Source: Nitzschia sp. DOCU1 (lineage: Eukaryota > Bacillariophyta > Bacillariophyceae > Bacillariales > Bacillariaceae). Taken from it: a stretch of DNA of 64,000 bases. The stretch spans positions 1,612,001 to 1,676,000 of the forward strand of contig OX595986.1 in NCBI GenBank assembly GCA_951394045.1. The letters run 5' to 3'. Shown here piece after piece: positions 49,616-60,679 of this stretch; the first letter of the stretch is position 1, and each line of letters starts with the position of its first letter. The notes under the pieces were generated by a model. The model saw only the letters and a list, made by a program, of their open reading frames with translations. It had not been told where the DNA came from and did not search any database. Both the position numbers and the translations under genes were made by a program.

Positions 49616-50782
49616 ATGAATATAAGTGATGGTGCCAGACAAGGAGTTGTGGTGGGAACCAGGAACATGCTTGCAAGTCTTGTTATCCTCGGAGCCCTTT
49701 TGGTTTTCTTCGACACGACGGTCATTTTTCGCTCATTCTTCCAAGCAGTTCCAGATCAGCAAAGTGCTGCTCTTTTCAATGACACTGCTGGAATCCAACA
49801 AGACGTTATGGAAGAAACAACCAACATTACCCTGTCACATCAAACGGATGATGACCACCACGTTGAACAGTCAACTTCGCCGCCCCCCAAAAGCTACTTT
49901 GATGATGAGTTCCGAATCTGTGCAGCTGACCGTAAAATGCTGTATTATTGTGCGGGTCCGTCCTACGATAAATTTACGGACAGGATGAAAACGTACATTT
50001 TGAACAAGGCTAATTCCTCATCATGGGGACGTTATCCCTATCCATCCCCCAAGGCCAATCAAAAAATATTGTTCTTTGGCAACTCGCACTTGCGCCAACT
50101 CTTTCTCGAACTCAAATGCCAATACCAGGATCAACTAAAAGGATCAGGAAAAGGCAGCCTTGGAATTGGACCATCCGCCAAGTTTGGACTTGTCGATGCT
50201 GCCATTTTTGAACGAAACATTACTTTGGTCTGCGTAGCCAACCACTATTTGGTCTACAGTAAAGTCTGGGACATGCTCTTGGAAGAGATGCTCGGGTTCC
50301 GGCTCGACGATTTTGATGCTTTTGTTCTGGGTCAATTCAACGTTCCCGCCAACTCCAAAAACACCAATTTTGAACGTTGGGTCAAGAATGCGACAGCTGA
50401 CATGCCAAATGTCAACTTTAACACACAGCCTCCGCCAGACCTGTCGGACATTCTACATAGAATTAGCAGATTGGAGGGCCCCCAACGACCAGTAGTGTAC
50501 ACGAGTATGTGGGCCAAGTATAATATGAGAGGATACGAGAGAAACAAAGCACAAGGAATCAAATGGCTCAAGGCTCACAAGGAGACTGTGGCTGCTAAAG
50601 GCGTTTCCTTTGTCAATGTCCGGGACCATGTCGCTGTATTGGGAGAATGTGGGTCAGATCATGCAGCAGGGAAAGATTGTACAAACATCAACAAAGCACA
50701 CCGTTGCATTGGGAAGAAGGGAGGCCACCCAACTCTTGGCGTCTATGATGTTTTGGAATCTTTGTACAAATTCTTCTTGTAA
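49616..50782 (+). CDS. SGNH-hydrolase-like single-pass membrane protein, intact copy
   Basis: The product is 388 residues. The first ATG gives MNISDGARQG, followed by one membrane anchor (about 16-37, MLASLVILGALLVFF), making a type II membrane protein probably in the Golgi or secretory pathway. FFGNSHLRQLF (nucleophile Ser about 157) resembles block I of SGNH/PC-esterase enzymes, and CGSDHAAGKDC with D348/H349 could supply the Asp/His pair. Conserved Cys and N-glycosylation sites fit a lumenal domain. This would predict an O-acetyl ester hydrolase or transferase acting on glycans, but the family call rests on short motifs. It is the intact paralogue of the broken gene at 27574-28717. Confidence 0.7.
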   Translation: MNISDGARQGVVVGTRNMLASLVILGALLVFFDTTVIFRSFFQAVPDQQSAALFNDTAGIQQDVMEETTNITLSHQTDDDHHVEQSTSPPPKSYFDDEFRICAADRKMLYYCAGPSYDKFTDRMKTYILNKANSSSWGRYPYPSPKANQKILFFGNSHLRQLFLELKCQYQDQLKGSGKGSLGIGPSAKFGLVDAAIFERNITLVCVANHYLVYSKVWDMLLEEMLGFRLDDFDAFVLGQFNVPANSKNTNFERWVKNATADMPNVNFNTQPPPDLSDILHRISRLEGPQRPVVYTSMWAKYNMRGYERNKAQGIKWLKAHKETVAAKGVSFVNVRDHVAVLGECGSDHAAGKDCTNINKAHRCIGKKGGHPTLGVYDVLESLYKFFL

Positions 50783-51211
50783 TGATAGTCACAATGTTCG
50801 GCTCTTATCGCTGTTAGTACAGTCAGTATTAAAGGTGTCATGTGGTGTTGTTTGTCATTCTCTAGCTACCTGGTACGTAGGTTTGGCGTTCACTCGAGCA
50901 TTCTACTACAGTATGGCTCGTTGTCCCTCACTCTACTACTAACGAGCGAGGAGCGAGCACGTTAGTATTCGACTGCTCCGAATAATTTGTGAATGTCATC
51001 GCGCGAGGTGGCGCGACGAGGTTGGAAGCACTTCAACACAAAGCTTCGGGCGTCCGTCGCCACAATGGCGGTTTCTCATCCCCGCCCCCCAAAACTTCGT
51101 TCAGAAGCCTGTGTATCTTTCACTTCTTCAAAGCCTTTTGCAGCGCCAGCAAGTTGTAGTATTACACTCTTCTAAGAGGTTTGAGATTGTTGTTCTATTC
51201 CATACCACACC
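50783..51211. other. Intergenic region
   Basis: 429 nt between the SGNH-like gene and the acyl-CoA oxidase gene on the same strand. An inverted GAGCGAGGAGCGAGC-type purine motif lies near 50945. It presumably contains the oxidase promoter; no other gene is seen. Confidence 0.35.
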
Positions 51212-53430
51212 ATGGTGAATCCTGATTTGCAGCGCGAACGTAGTCGCGCTACTTTTAACGTCGAAAAGCTGACGCAGATGTTGGATGGAGGTGCCCATCG
51301 TACCGAACGTCGTCGTTTCATTGAAGCCGTCTTTTCTCGAGATCCCACCGGAGTCTTTAACAATGACGACAACAACTATTTGCATCGCACGGAACGTCAT
51401 GTTCGTGCCATTGCAAAACACGTTCGTATGGTGGAAGTCTGTCGCAAATTAGGAATTGGCGACAAGGAGGGCGGAATGATTATTGAATCGCCCGATTTTC
51501 CGCTAGTGTTGGATGCGATTGCCGATGACTTGCCGACAGCCTTGCATTGGGTCATGTTTGTTCCCAATATTGTGGCACTGTGTGACGAAGCCCAGCAAAA
51601 AGAATGGTTGCCGCTTTGTCGGGACTGGAAAATGATTGGAGCCTATGCACAAACCGAATTAGGGCATGGTAGTAATGTGCGAGCCTTGGAAACGACGGCG
51701 ACTTTTGTACCTGAATCGAAGAATGGCGTCAAGGGAGGATCCTTTGTCATTCATTCACCCACTTTGACCAGTGGAAAGTGGTGGCCTGGCACCTTGGGAA
51801 AAACGGCGAATCATGCCATGGTGATTGCTCGATTGATTGATGGGGACGGCATTGATCGAGGCATTCACAACTTTTTGGTGCCCCTTCGCTCCATGGAAAC
51901 TCATGAGTTGCTCCCAGGTGTTCGTACCGGAGACATTGGACCCAAGATTGGATACAACAATATGGATAATGGTTTTGCATTCTTTGATAATGTCGTTATT
52001 CCCCGACGTAACATGGCCATGCGATTTGCTCAAGTCGATGAAGCGGGCAAATACCAAAAGAAGCATGTGTCAGCGGCTGCTTCCAAAGTAGCGTATATTA
52101 CCATGATGCAAGTCAGGGCCATGATTGTTATTGGGTCCGCAAAAGCATTGGCGGTGGGTACTACCATCAATATTCGATACTCGGCGGTACGCAAACAAGG
52201 ATATGCCGAGGATGGTGTGACAGAAGTTCAGATTCTGGATTATAAACAGCAACAGCATCGCATCTTTCCCTTGTTGGCAGCTTCTTATTGTTTTTTCTTT
52301 ACGGGACGCAAGTTGTGGAAGAATCTCAAGAATATTGAACACAAGCTTTTGGAAAACAAGCCCGTCAATAAGGTACGTAGTTTATGAACGACGATCATGT
52401 TGGTTCGGGATCTACGCATCACTCACACTTTACTGCTACTCCAACCAATCAATCGTGCGCTTGTTTGTCTACGTAGGTGGAAGTGGCCGACATTCATGCC
52501 TCGTCGTCGGCTCTCAAATCCTTTACGACTACAGTCGCAGCCGATGGTGTCGAGGACTGCCGCAAGGCGTGTGGTGGACACGGCTTTTTGGCATGTTCTG
52601 GCTTACCCGAACTCATCAATAGTTATCTACAGAGTCCTACCGTCGAGGGAGACAATCACATGCTCCCCCAACAAGTCATTAAAGTATTGCTCAAACTGGT
52701 GCAGGCCGTTCAAAGTGGTAGTGCAGAAGAGTATCAAGCTTGTGACTCGTATGGTTTGGTGCCATCCTTGGAGGCCATTCTTCACGGTCAGGGGGAAAAA
52801 TGTTTGGCCGTGGACCAAGCAAGCCTGGGAGACTTGGACACGTTGTTGTTGGCTTTTCGACATGTAGCAGGTCGACGTTTGGTACAAGTAGCTCAACAAC
52901 TCAACGAGGATATGATGAACGGAAAGTCCATGCAACAAGCCTGGAATGATGCTCTTGTAGTCATGGCCAAGGCCTCCAAAACGTATTCACTATTTTTGGT
53001 CTTGAGAGACTTTTGCGAAGGAATTGAAGAGGAACAGCGAAACAGCCTTTTGGGACCCAACGAAGTCCAGGTATTGCTGGACTTGGCCAAACTATTTGGT
53101 TTGTACTGGATGGAAAAGGACTTTGGCGAATTCTTGCAAGATGGATACATGACCCCGACACAAGCCAGCTGGTTATCTCCCATGGTCCTACACTATTTGG
53201 ACGTGATTCGTCCCAACGCTGTGGCGCTGGTCGATGCACGTGATATTTCCGATTTTCGGCTCAAGAGTGCGCTCGGCCGCTACGATGGCGATGTGTACCC
53301 ACATATCATGAAAGCCGCCGAGAAGGATCCTTTGAATGCAGTAGATCCAGGACCGGCATATGACCCAGCATTGAAACGTTTGATTGCGGGTGGCGTTGGT
53401 GCTTATAGCGGAACGGCATCTCGCTTGTAA
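51212..53430 (+). CDS. ACX: Peroxisomal acyl-CoA oxidase
   Basis: There are two exons: 51212-52372 and 52477-53430. The 104-nt intron has a GTACGT donor and the product is 704 residues. It catalyses the first, FAD-dependent, H2O2-producing step of peroxisomal fatty-acid beta-oxidation. The dehydrogenase-like core has AYAQTELGHGSNVRALETTATF (FAD/substrate loop) and the GKWWPGTLGKTANHAMVIARL strand region. The catalytic Glu region reads CRKACGGHGFLACSGLPEL in exon 2. The C-terminal alpha domain follows, and the protein ends in SRL, a type 1 peroxisomal targeting signal. Length fits the family (about 660-700). The frame continues unchanged over the splice (NPVNK/VEVADIHASS). Confidence 0.93.
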
Positions 53431-53603
53431 AATTTATGATAAAGACTCTTGGTTGCAACTCGTATGACACTGGCCTACACAGAGTCCCACGTAGCTACTA
53501 GCATCATACCAAGTAACAAGGAACGAACCAAACACCACGAAACGACTTTCAGCGGATTCCTCATCCTCCACGTAGAGACGCTAGTAGAGGACAAAATTTT
53601 GCG

Positions 53604-54605
53604 CTAGTAGGAGACATGTTCCAAACACAGGCCGAGCGGTGGCGCAGAATGAACTGACCGGGCAGCTTCGTCAGTTCCGCTCCAAATCGTATCAAAGACC
53701 GACTCTGAGAGTTGTCCACGACAAAGGTCCACCACGAAGCCCACAAGATTTCGAACCATTCCGCGCCGAAAGCCCTTAGCCTCAACCTGAAAGCGAATTG
53801 TCAATATCGGGGCCTCCTCGGTCGTCTTGTCCAAACATTCATAGGAAAAACTATCGACTGAAAGTATATTTTCTTTTTCTCGACGACTTTTCTTATGAAC
53901 AAAGGCGGAATAGTCGTGCTCGCCAGTCAAGAGATGGCAAAATCTTTCCATGTTGGAATCATCCAATGTCCAAGGACTTATCCAAAGTGTCTTTGGATCC
54001 AAGCCACTTCGAATGCAATTTGGGCCACTGGTACAAATGGGCAAAAGTTCTCCATTGTCATCCAGAACCTTTCGTCGGAATTTCAACGTGTAGCTATATC
54101 GCTTTCGAATCGCGTCTTTTCGTGGATCAAAGCCGGGATTGTCGGCCAACGAATGAACTTCTTGCACTGATATGTCATCGGGAAGTCGACTGTTGATGCT
54201 CTTGCGAATTCTCCACAACTCGTCGTCCTTGCGATGATTCGCTACCGGTACCACGGATTCGGGGAGCGAAATGGCGATGACTTGCCCAGTGGCATGCACG
54301 CCACCGTCCGTTCTCCCGGCAAATCGCACACGAAGAATGTCCCGGTTGAGCCCCGTGTATTGTTCCAGGGCATCTTCAAAGCACTCTTGGATGGTAAACG
54401 GCACTTTTTTCTTATTGGCAGCATTTTCTCCACGGCGTCGCTTTCGGGTGGAAGGCGACAATGAGTCTTCTTCTTGTTGTTCTTTATCAGCACTGGCCGT
54501 GCTACTCGAGCCCGCAGATTGCCTCTGAAATCCTTTGAAGCGATTCCCATTGTAGGCCACAATGAGCTTGAATCTCTGTAGCGGCGTCTCGTCGGATGGA
54601 TTCAT
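53604..54605 (-). CDS. tRNA pseudouridine synthase, TruA/Pus family
   Basis: The single-exon product is 333 residues. The family converts uridine to pseudouridine in tRNA, commonly at 38-40 or, for Pus1-type enzymes, several sites. The N-terminal strand reads FKLIVAYNGNRFKGFQRQ, and the catalytic Asp is D100 in FAGRTDGGVHATGQV. Further motifs are RKRYSYTL, HDYSAF and FRRGMVRNLVGFVVDLCRG near the C-terminus. A Lys/Arg- and Ser-rich insert (about 31-68, with RKRRRGE) interrupts the first domain and could act as a nuclear localisation signal. Which position it modifies cannot be told. Confidence 0.92.
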   Translation of the reverse strand: MNPSDETPLQRFKLIVAYNGNRFKGFQRQSAGSSSTASADKEQQEEDSLSPSTRKRRRGENAANKKKVPFTIQECFEDALEQYTGLNRDILRVRFAGRTDGGVHATGQVIAISLPESVVPVANHRKDDELWRIRKSINSRLPDDISVQEVHSLADNPGFDPRKDAIRKRYSYTLKFRRKVLDDNGELLPICTSGPNCIRSGLDPKTLWISPWTLDDSNMERFCHLLTGEHDYSAFVHKKSRREKENILSVDSFSYECLDKTTEEAPILTIRFQVEAKGFRRGMVRNLVGFVVDLCRGQLSESVFDTIWSGTDEAARSVHSAPPLGLCLEHVSY

Positions 54606-55139
54606 TTCACAGTCGCATTTGGTGTATGAGACTTTTGAGTAGCTTAAAACGGAACCGATAGAGGCAGTAGTAAGCGAATGGACCTGAGCATTGAGTTGTT
54701 GTTGATGGCAGTAGTGGCGATTTTGGCTTTAAGATTTGAGAATAGATTTTGCCACCGACAAAAAGTTGTGGTGTACGTTAGTCCAGGTAATCGTTGGTTT
54801 CGCTATTTGGCGTTTGTGCTGTTCCTACGTCATTTCCCTGTAAATACGTGGCATAAAGGGTTTTTCCGCTCACTTTTTGACTCCGACCACCACGCACTTC
54901 GTGAGACTTCACCTCTTCGTCGCCGTCGTCGTATTGAGTCTGCTTTCTCCTGCGACGACCCGAAACGATCTATTGTTTGTGACGACATTTGACCCGGTCG
55001 TTACTGATAACGCCAATATCAAACACTCATTCGGCTTTTTGGATACCAACTCTCAACCACAGCAATTGGATACTTGAGGAGACCAGCGGACCAAAATCGC
55101 AATCGGACAACGGCTGTGGGAAATTCGAGAGCAACGACA
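54606..55139. other. Divergent intergenic region
   Basis: About 534 nt between the minus-strand pseudouridine synthase and the plus-strand oxygenase. A 66-codon plus-strand frame here (54877-55077) reads like a hydrophobic leader (LFVAVVVLSLLSPATT) but begins only at TTG, so it is not called. No RNA gene is seen. Confidence 0.35.
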
Positions 55140-55994
55140 ATGTCATGGTTAACGTGGACTGTTCTTGTGGCGTTTGTTGAATGTTCTTTTGGATTTTTTA
55201 CTCGTCAGGGTGCCCGGCATTTTATTTCTCCGCAAGGGACATCCACTATCCTCAGGGTCTCGGAGCTTCATGTCCCTGGATATGCTCAATCTAAACTCCC
55301 GTTTATTCTCAGGGACGAACATCTCGAAGAAATCGGCTACGACGGAACATTGACACTTCGGTCGGTGAAACCAATAAATTATGACATTAGAACCTCAGAA
55401 GCATGGATTCCTTACCAAGGTGGCCATCTGATCCACAAAACCAGGATCCCGCTCTTTTCGGCGGACGAGTGTCAGGGTATCATCAATGAAGCCGAGTATA
55501 TTGCTTCTTTGAGCGAATGGACAAAAAATCGTCACGGAAATTACCCAACAACAGACTTGCCGCTGGTGGAGCTTCCAGAAACTTTAAAGTTTCTGAGAAT
55601 TGCTCTTGTGGAGCGCATTTATCCGATGCTCCAAGCGCAATATGGAATGTACTTGCCAGATCCATCGAAACTGCGACTGGCCGACGGATTTGTCGTCAAA
55701 TACGACGCTGCTGGAGGTCAACGGGAATTGAAGCCGCACAGGGATGGCTCTGTGTTGTCTTTTAATATTGCACTGAATCCAGCATCGGAATTTGAAGGCG
55801 GAGGAACTTGGTTTGCGTCACTGGAGAACCCGGTCAAGATTGATCAAGGAGAAGTTGTCACTCATTCTTCGGCTCTATTGCACGGCGGCCACGGAATTAC
55901 ATCCGGAAAGAGATATATTCTGGTTGGTTTCGTCATCGTTGAGGGATATGACTCTTGGTCAATGCGTTTCTACAATCAAGTTCGAAATCTGTAA
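55140..55994 (+). CDS. 2OG-Fe(II) oxygenase, prolyl-4-hydroxylase type
   Basis: The product is 284 residues from the first ATG; the frame extends further upstream only to a TTG. The N-terminus is a signal peptide (MSWLTWTVLVAFVECSFGFF), so it enters the secretory route; the Phe after the likely cleavage site leaves plastid targeting possible. The double-stranded beta-helix core has the iron ligands H200-x-D202 (KPHRDG), a distal His (about 248, LLHGGHG) and a basic 2OG-binding residue (about 258, GKRYILVGF). EGGGTWF is the typical pre-distal strand. The family hydroxylates proline or other residues using 2-oxoglutarate and O2. The substrate is unknown. Confidence 0.85.
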   Translation: MSWLTWTVLVAFVECSFGFFTRQGARHFISPQGTSTILRVSELHVPGYAQSKLPFILRDEHLEEIGYDGTLTLRSVKPINYDIRTSEAWIPYQGGHLIHKTRIPLFSADECQGIINEAEYIASLSEWTKNRHGNYPTTDLPLVELPETLKFLRIALVERIYPMLQAQYGMYLPDPSKLRLADGFVVKYDAAGGQRELKPHRDGSVLSFNIALNPASEFEGGGTWFASLENPVKIDQGEVVTHSSALLHGGHGITSGKRYILVGFVIVEGYDSWSMRFYNQVRNL

Positions 55995-56045
55995 CGCGAT
56001 TGTCTTAACTTTTCTATAGTAGCAATATACTTTTCCCACCCGCAA

Positions 56046-57577
56046 TTATTGGTAGTCAATGTCGTCAATGACGACTTCTTCGAAATTGTTCTCCGCACTC
56101 TTCATCAATGCAATAAGGATTCGCTTCGTTTGCAACGCAACGTTCGCCAATACTCTGCACTCGGCCGTCGCATCAGTCTGATCCCACCCTCCATTTCGGT
56201 CAAGAGAATCGCATAGATTGACAAATGTACGCCACATCATTGTATTTTGTGGAGGACCGCCTGCAAGGTCAATGGATTCACCTTTGGTAACTTCAATATG
56301 ATCAAATACATTCGGTGCTCTTTCGTACACTCGATAAGTCGCAAGACGGTCTGGATGCTCAATTACAAAGTCGTTCATGGTAGCGAAACGAGAATCAGCA
56401 CTTAGCTTGATCGATTGCCGCGTAACGCTTTGTGTGTAGCCGGCTTCAAAGTGAAGTTCCCGACCCTAATAACGCGCCGTTAGATATCCAAAATACCAAG
56501 AGCCAATAATGCCATGGGAAGAGTACTCACCTCTGCAAATTTAACAATACAAGTTGCCTTGGTGACTTCACCGTTTTCGCCGTACTCCACTTTTTCAACC
56601 TTAGCCGACTGGGCAAAGCTCCCCACCTGCGAGTAGAATAGTGCGCTGACGAGGACGCAGTACCTACCCAACACACGGATACTGCCATCTCCCTTACGAA
56701 GAGGAAGTTTGACGCCCACTTTTTCAACATCGTTATAGGACAGATGCAAGGAAGCGTCGATTCTATGAATCCAACCAAACTCTTCGTCACCCAAAACTTT
56801 GTTGATGAATCTCAGGACTGCGAACAGACGACAGGTGGATTAAGAACGACGTCAACGGAAATCATCTATTCAAGATCCTTGTCCAGCTTACCTTGAAATT
56901 GATGCACAAACATGGTCGAGAATTGAATGAATTTGCCGTACTTTTTCGCAAGAGTCTGTTGTTCCACAAACTCGGGCATGCTTGTAGATACGGGATCATT
57001 TAGCAAAACATGTTTCCCAGCTTTCAGCGCCTCTAGTACGTATTCCCTCTGCGAACTACATTCAACAGAATGAAAAACAGCAGTATGGTCAGAAAGAATC
57101 CAACCCGAATCCTGAAACGACCAGCCACGTCGTTGCTTACCCAGGCGGCACAATAATGTAAACAGCGTTGACATCCGACTCAAAAAGCTCCTTGAGTCCT
57201 TCTTGACCCCATCGAACAATGATGCTCGATGAATGTGCTTCCATTCGATTACTCTCAAACCACTTTTTCATGGATTTCTCTCGATCTTCCCCTTCTTCGG
57301 TATTCAAAATGACCACTGAAGCCAAGGAACACGGCGTCGCGGGTTTGGCAATCGACGAAATATGTTGGTCGTTAGTAGCGCTCGAATAAATCACAATGCC
57401 GACTTTGAAATGGGGCTTGTTCGCGTTCAAATCATCCCAGCTCGGCATGCCAGGCTTTGTCGTCCCCATGAATTCGAGTTCCTTGATTTTGGCCTGTTCC
57501 TTCATTCGCCGCGGGGTGAGGGGGGAATTCAGGGGCATCTGAGGGTTGGCAACTCCTGTTGTGGCAGTGGCTGTCAT
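56046..57577 (-). CDS. Gfo/Idh/MocA-like protein with degenerate active site
   Basis: There are four exons on the minus strand: 57577-57141, 57046-56892, 56817-56531 and 56465-56046. Introns are 94, 74 and 65 nt and the product is 432 residues. Order and motifs follow the Gfo/Idh/MocA oxidoreductase fold: Rossmann half (KVGIVIYSSATNDQHISSI; VNAVYIIVPPGEYVLEALKAGKHVLL; FVEQQTLAKKYGKFIQFSTMF) and the C-terminal alpha/beta half (GWIHRIDASLHLSYNDV). Two hallmarks are absent: the Gly-rich dinucleotide loop reads YSSATNDQ, and the EKP motif with its catalytic Lys reads NDP. It is therefore probably not a classical NAD(P)-dependent dehydrogenase and may be a pseudoenzyme. All splice phases agree. 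Confidence 0.8.
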
Positions 57578-58175
57578 GGTACTGGATCAGGAGGAACGAC
57601 CAGGCGATGGACAAAGTAATTTGGATGAAGGGGGTGGGATTATCTGCCCTGGCAAAGCGGAAATGCAAATCTTATGCCGTCGTGATAGCTTTGCAAGATC
57701 CTTTATGGTTGATGTCCGCAAGCTGTTGTCTAATGTGGACGCTTCCATCACCGAATGAATCAATCGCAAATGCGCTTCAACCAGAGACCCGGTATCGTGG
57801 GTGAGTTGAGTGAGATTGAGAACCCCGTCGTGTCGCCGCACGGTTCTGAGTTCTGGCGTCGCAAGCGGTCGTTGGGCATTGTGATTGGTTGAAAATTGCG
57901 CGAAATCCGGAATGAAGTTAAATCAGAAAACTGATGCCAAGCCGACAGGCGCGCGCTGTCACGGCTTGCGGTGACGAGACAATTTCTTCTAAACTGAACT
58001 TGATTCGATTCGCACTACACAGAACTACAAACTATCCTGCTATGGTAGCATCAAGCAAGAAAAGGATCTTTCCGATGAAGGCACTCTTGCAGTTGACTAG
58101 CGGGCACCCCCCACGCCATTACATCAACACAAGAAGCAAATAACAACAAGAAAGAACATGAACTATGGGTTTGAT
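57578..58175. other. Intergenic region
   Basis: About 600 nt between two minus-strand genes: upstream of the Gfo-like gene and downstream of the La gene. Short frames of 60-85 codons on both strands have no recognisable domain. No repeat or RNA gene is seen. Confidence 0.35.
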
Positions 58176-59342
58176 TTATTTAGATCTATGCTTCTTTCGC
58201 CCTCGCTTCTCGTCAGCTCTCTGCTGGATCTGTCTGTTCTTGAATGCGATAAATTCATCCCAATACTTCTTTTCTTCGTCCCCCTCTAGAATTCGAGCAC
58301 TTTCAACCTTGGAGTCCTTGATCTGTAAAGTTCCTTCCGCCAACTTTGTGCACATGGCGGCAATGTGTTCCCCATGTTCGGGAAATCGAATGGCGCCGTC
58401 CTTGGACCCGCGGGAGTAATCAACATAGATTTTCTTGTCTTTCACTTCTTCCACGGAAATGCCCATCGAAGCGGCAATAGTTTCCAGGAGGGCCTCTCTA
58501 TCGCAGTCTGCTGGAACTCCAGCAATTTTGATGACACAACCCGGCTGCCAATCGACGGCAAACTTCTTTACCTCGACGTCATCGTCCGCCTCGTCATCCC
58601 CCTTGCGCTTCTTGCTTGGTGAGTCGCTCTGCTGTTTGATCTCGGAGAGCAGCATGACCTGTACTTCGGCCTTTTCATCTCCGAGAACAATCTTGTCCTT
58701 GGGTTCTTTGGCCTCGCCGTCCTTGGTCGTCAGAGTAGCCTCGGCGGCTTTTCCTAGGTCGGCCTCGGCGGAAAACTCCACCAAAGCGCAGCCCGTCGGA
58801 TACTTCTTTTTCTTTTTCCTTCCATCATCGTCACCTTCAGGATTCTTTTCTGGGTTAGCGCTCCACTTTAGTTTGACCATAGCAACTTCTCCATATTTCT
58901 CAAACAGGCCACGAATCTCGTCCACGGATACTGCGTACTCCATAGAGTCTTCATCTCCTCCTTCTTTCTTCTTTAGAGGAATATTCTTGAGATGGAGGGA
59001 TTTGGCGATGTGCCCGTCCATCATTTCTTGGGTGAATGGGACCACTCTGCCAATAGCAGTGCCTTCCTCGTTGACGGTCAAAACGTCCGACAGTTCCTTG
59101 GCCGCCTTGGCGACCACTTCTGCCTTGGTCGTATGTTGTTTGATCGTATTAAAGCGAAGCAAGGACTCAATCGTAACCTGTCTGGGCAATTTCGATTTGT
59201 CATTCATCAAATGACGGCGAATGAAAAAGTCTTGTCGAACATTGGCATCCGAGAAGAAAAACTTGAGTCGACCCTTGACGGCCTCGACCGCTTTGAGATC
59301 TTCGTCGGTTAATGATTGCGCGCTAGTTGAATCTTCTGTCAT
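58176..59342 (-). CDS. La ribonucleoprotein (SSB/La-type)
   Basis: The single-exon product is 388 residues. It binds 3'-terminal U tracts of RNA polymerase III transcripts and protects pre-tRNAs and other small RNAs. The La motif is at about 15-100 (VKGRLKFFFSDANVRQDFFIRRHL, then LPRQVTIESLLRFNTIKQ). RRM1 follows (about 115-220; SLHLKNIPL, YPTGCALVEF) with a Lys-rich insert (GRKKKKKYP). A second RRM/xRRM lies at about 270-365 (CVIKIAGVP, DGAIRFPE). The C-terminus is strongly basic (RADEKRGRKKHRSK), a likely nuclear signal. It lies divergent from the plastid AAED1-like gene. Confidence 0.93.
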   Translation of the reverse strand: MTEDSTSAQSLTDEDLKAVEAVKGRLKFFFSDANVRQDFFIRRHLMNDKSKLPRQVTIESLLRFNTIKQHTTKAEVVAKAAKELSDVLTVNEEGTAIGRVVPFTQEMMDGHIAKSLHLKNIPLKKKEGGDEDSMEYAVSVDEIRGLFEKYGEVAMVKLKWSANPEKNPEGDDDGRKKKKKYPTGCALVEFSAEADLGKAAEATLTTKDGEAKEPKDKIVLGDEKAEVQVMLLSEIKQQSDSPSKKRKGDDEADDDVEVKKFAVDWQPGCVIKIAGVPADCDREALLETIAASMGISVEEVKDKKIYVDYSRGSKDGAIRFPEHGEHIAAMCTKLAEGTLQIKDSKVESARILEGDEEKKYWDEFIAFKNRQIQQRADEKRGRKKHRSK

Positions 59343-59769
59343 CTTCTAATAGTGATTTCCTTCTTTTCTCTAGCAAGAGCTTCTCGCAGCGGGTCAAGGT
59401 GGCTTTCAATGTCGACGATGGGACTGAGCAATGAAAGCAAGTTTGAACTACTAGTAGACAAAGCGCGAACAGTAGTGTAAAGTTTCAAAGACATGAATGA
59501 ACGGTTTGCGGCAGGCGTGGATTGGTGGTTGGTAGGATACTCCTGGTGGACAGCAAGACGAAGATACTCATGGGAACTTTTCGTGACTAGAGTTCAAACG
59601 TGACTCAATCTTTTTATTATGCAATGACGTGTCGGAACGAATCATCATCGATCGGGAAGAGTAGAGGTTAGCGCAGATCGATCGATGACGATGACGACGA
59701 AATGAACCTGTCATTAGGGGATTGCTTGTGCATTACACTCTTTTCTTTTAGTAAGCTTGGGCAAGAACG
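59343..59769. other. Divergent intergenic region
   Basis: 427 nt between the La gene (minus) and the AAED1-like gene (plus), serving both promoters. It includes a cluster of ATCGATCG-type palindromes near 59646 and 59680. No gene is seen. Confidence 0.35.
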
Positions 59770-60666
59770 ATGAGACGACCCTTGTGTTTACTTTGGGCTT
59801 TGGCCCTATTTCTGCCGACCGCCCTTTGCTTTTCGGCGGTAGCACCGTCGCGCCCCACGACCGGCATCACATTGACCCCAGTCGACGGGGGGACGAAGGT
59901 GACCCTCGATGAATACCTCAACAACCCTTCGGGGCGTTCGCTCTTCATCTTTGGAACATATGCTGCTGATTTCAACGCGATCGAGTATGTGCAAAGGCTT
60001 CGCTATTACCTTCCAATTCTCCAGTCCGAATGTGGGATTTCAAAATGTGGTTTGGTCTTGAATTGCCAACCAGCTGCAGCCAAGGCTCTTTTAGAAACTG
60101 TGGATCTCGACACTACCAAGTTGGATGTTTTTGTCGATAATACGGGTGAGGCAGGGAAGATGTTCGGAGTGGGGCGTGGATGGCTCCCCGACAACGAAGA
60201 TGTAAACCCTTTCCTGAAGCTTTTCGGCATGCTTTGGGGCTTGGGTGCTTGGGCCACATTACCCGCGGTCATTGGTGGGTACATTGGAAATCCGTTCGTG
60301 CCGCAGCCGTGGATCGAAGATGCTCTTGCAGTGGGGCAAAAAAAAAGTCGATGGCCAGACAATGCTTTGGAGATCTCAGACGATGGGTCCGTGGTGAACA
60401 AATTCTCGGAGCTCCCGCTCGTCGGTTCGTGGCCTCGTCGCCCTCTGGAGCTGGCGACATTGCGACTTCAATCGATGATTGGCATTTCACTCAAGAACTG
60501 GAAGGAACTTGCCCCCAATGACGAAGCTCTGAATGCAGGCGTCCTTACGCAACTAGGTGGCTGCATAGTTGTAGAGAATGGCGATACAATTTTCGAATGG
60601 AAAGATCCCGGAATTTGCGCGGTTGTCAATTTCGAGAGTATGATCAAAAAGCTAAAAAAGGTTTAG
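59770..60666 (+). CDS. Plastid-targeted AAED1/AhpC-TSA-like thioredoxin-fold protein
   Basis: The single-exon product is 298 residues. The N-terminus is a signal peptide ([20 protein letters not shown]) followed by FSAVAPSR, which matches the ASAFAP-type cleavage motif of diatom plastid preproteins (Phe at +1). The rest resembles the peroxiredoxin-like AhpC/TSA-2 (AAED1) group: a first strand [45 protein letters not shown], then the long [31 protein letters not shown] insert and C-terminal beta region ([17 protein letters not shown]). The usual CxxC redox site is not evident (GTYAAD in that place), so peroxidase activity is doubtful. The stop lies 13 bp from the convergent stop of the next gene. 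Confidence 0.7.
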   Translation: MRRPLCLLWALALFLPTALCFSAVAPSRPTTGITLTPVDGGTKVTLDEYLNNPSGRSLFIFGTYAADFNAIEYVQRLRYYLPILQSECGISKCGLVLNCQPAAAKALLETVDLDTTKLDVFVDNTGEAGKMFGVGRGWLPDNEDVNPFLKLFGMLWGLGAWATLPAVIGGYIGNPFVPQPWIEDALAVGQKKSRWPDNALEISDDGSVVNKFSELPLVGSWPRRPLELATLRLQSMIGISLKNWKELAPNDEALNAGVLTQLGGCIVVENGDTIFEWKDPGICAVVNFESMIKKLKKV

Positions 60667-60679
60667 GATGTAATCTACC

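Noticed and set aside
54877..55077. Possible small secreted peptide
   Set aside because: A leader-like hydrophobic stretch is present but the frame has only a TTG start and no supporting features.
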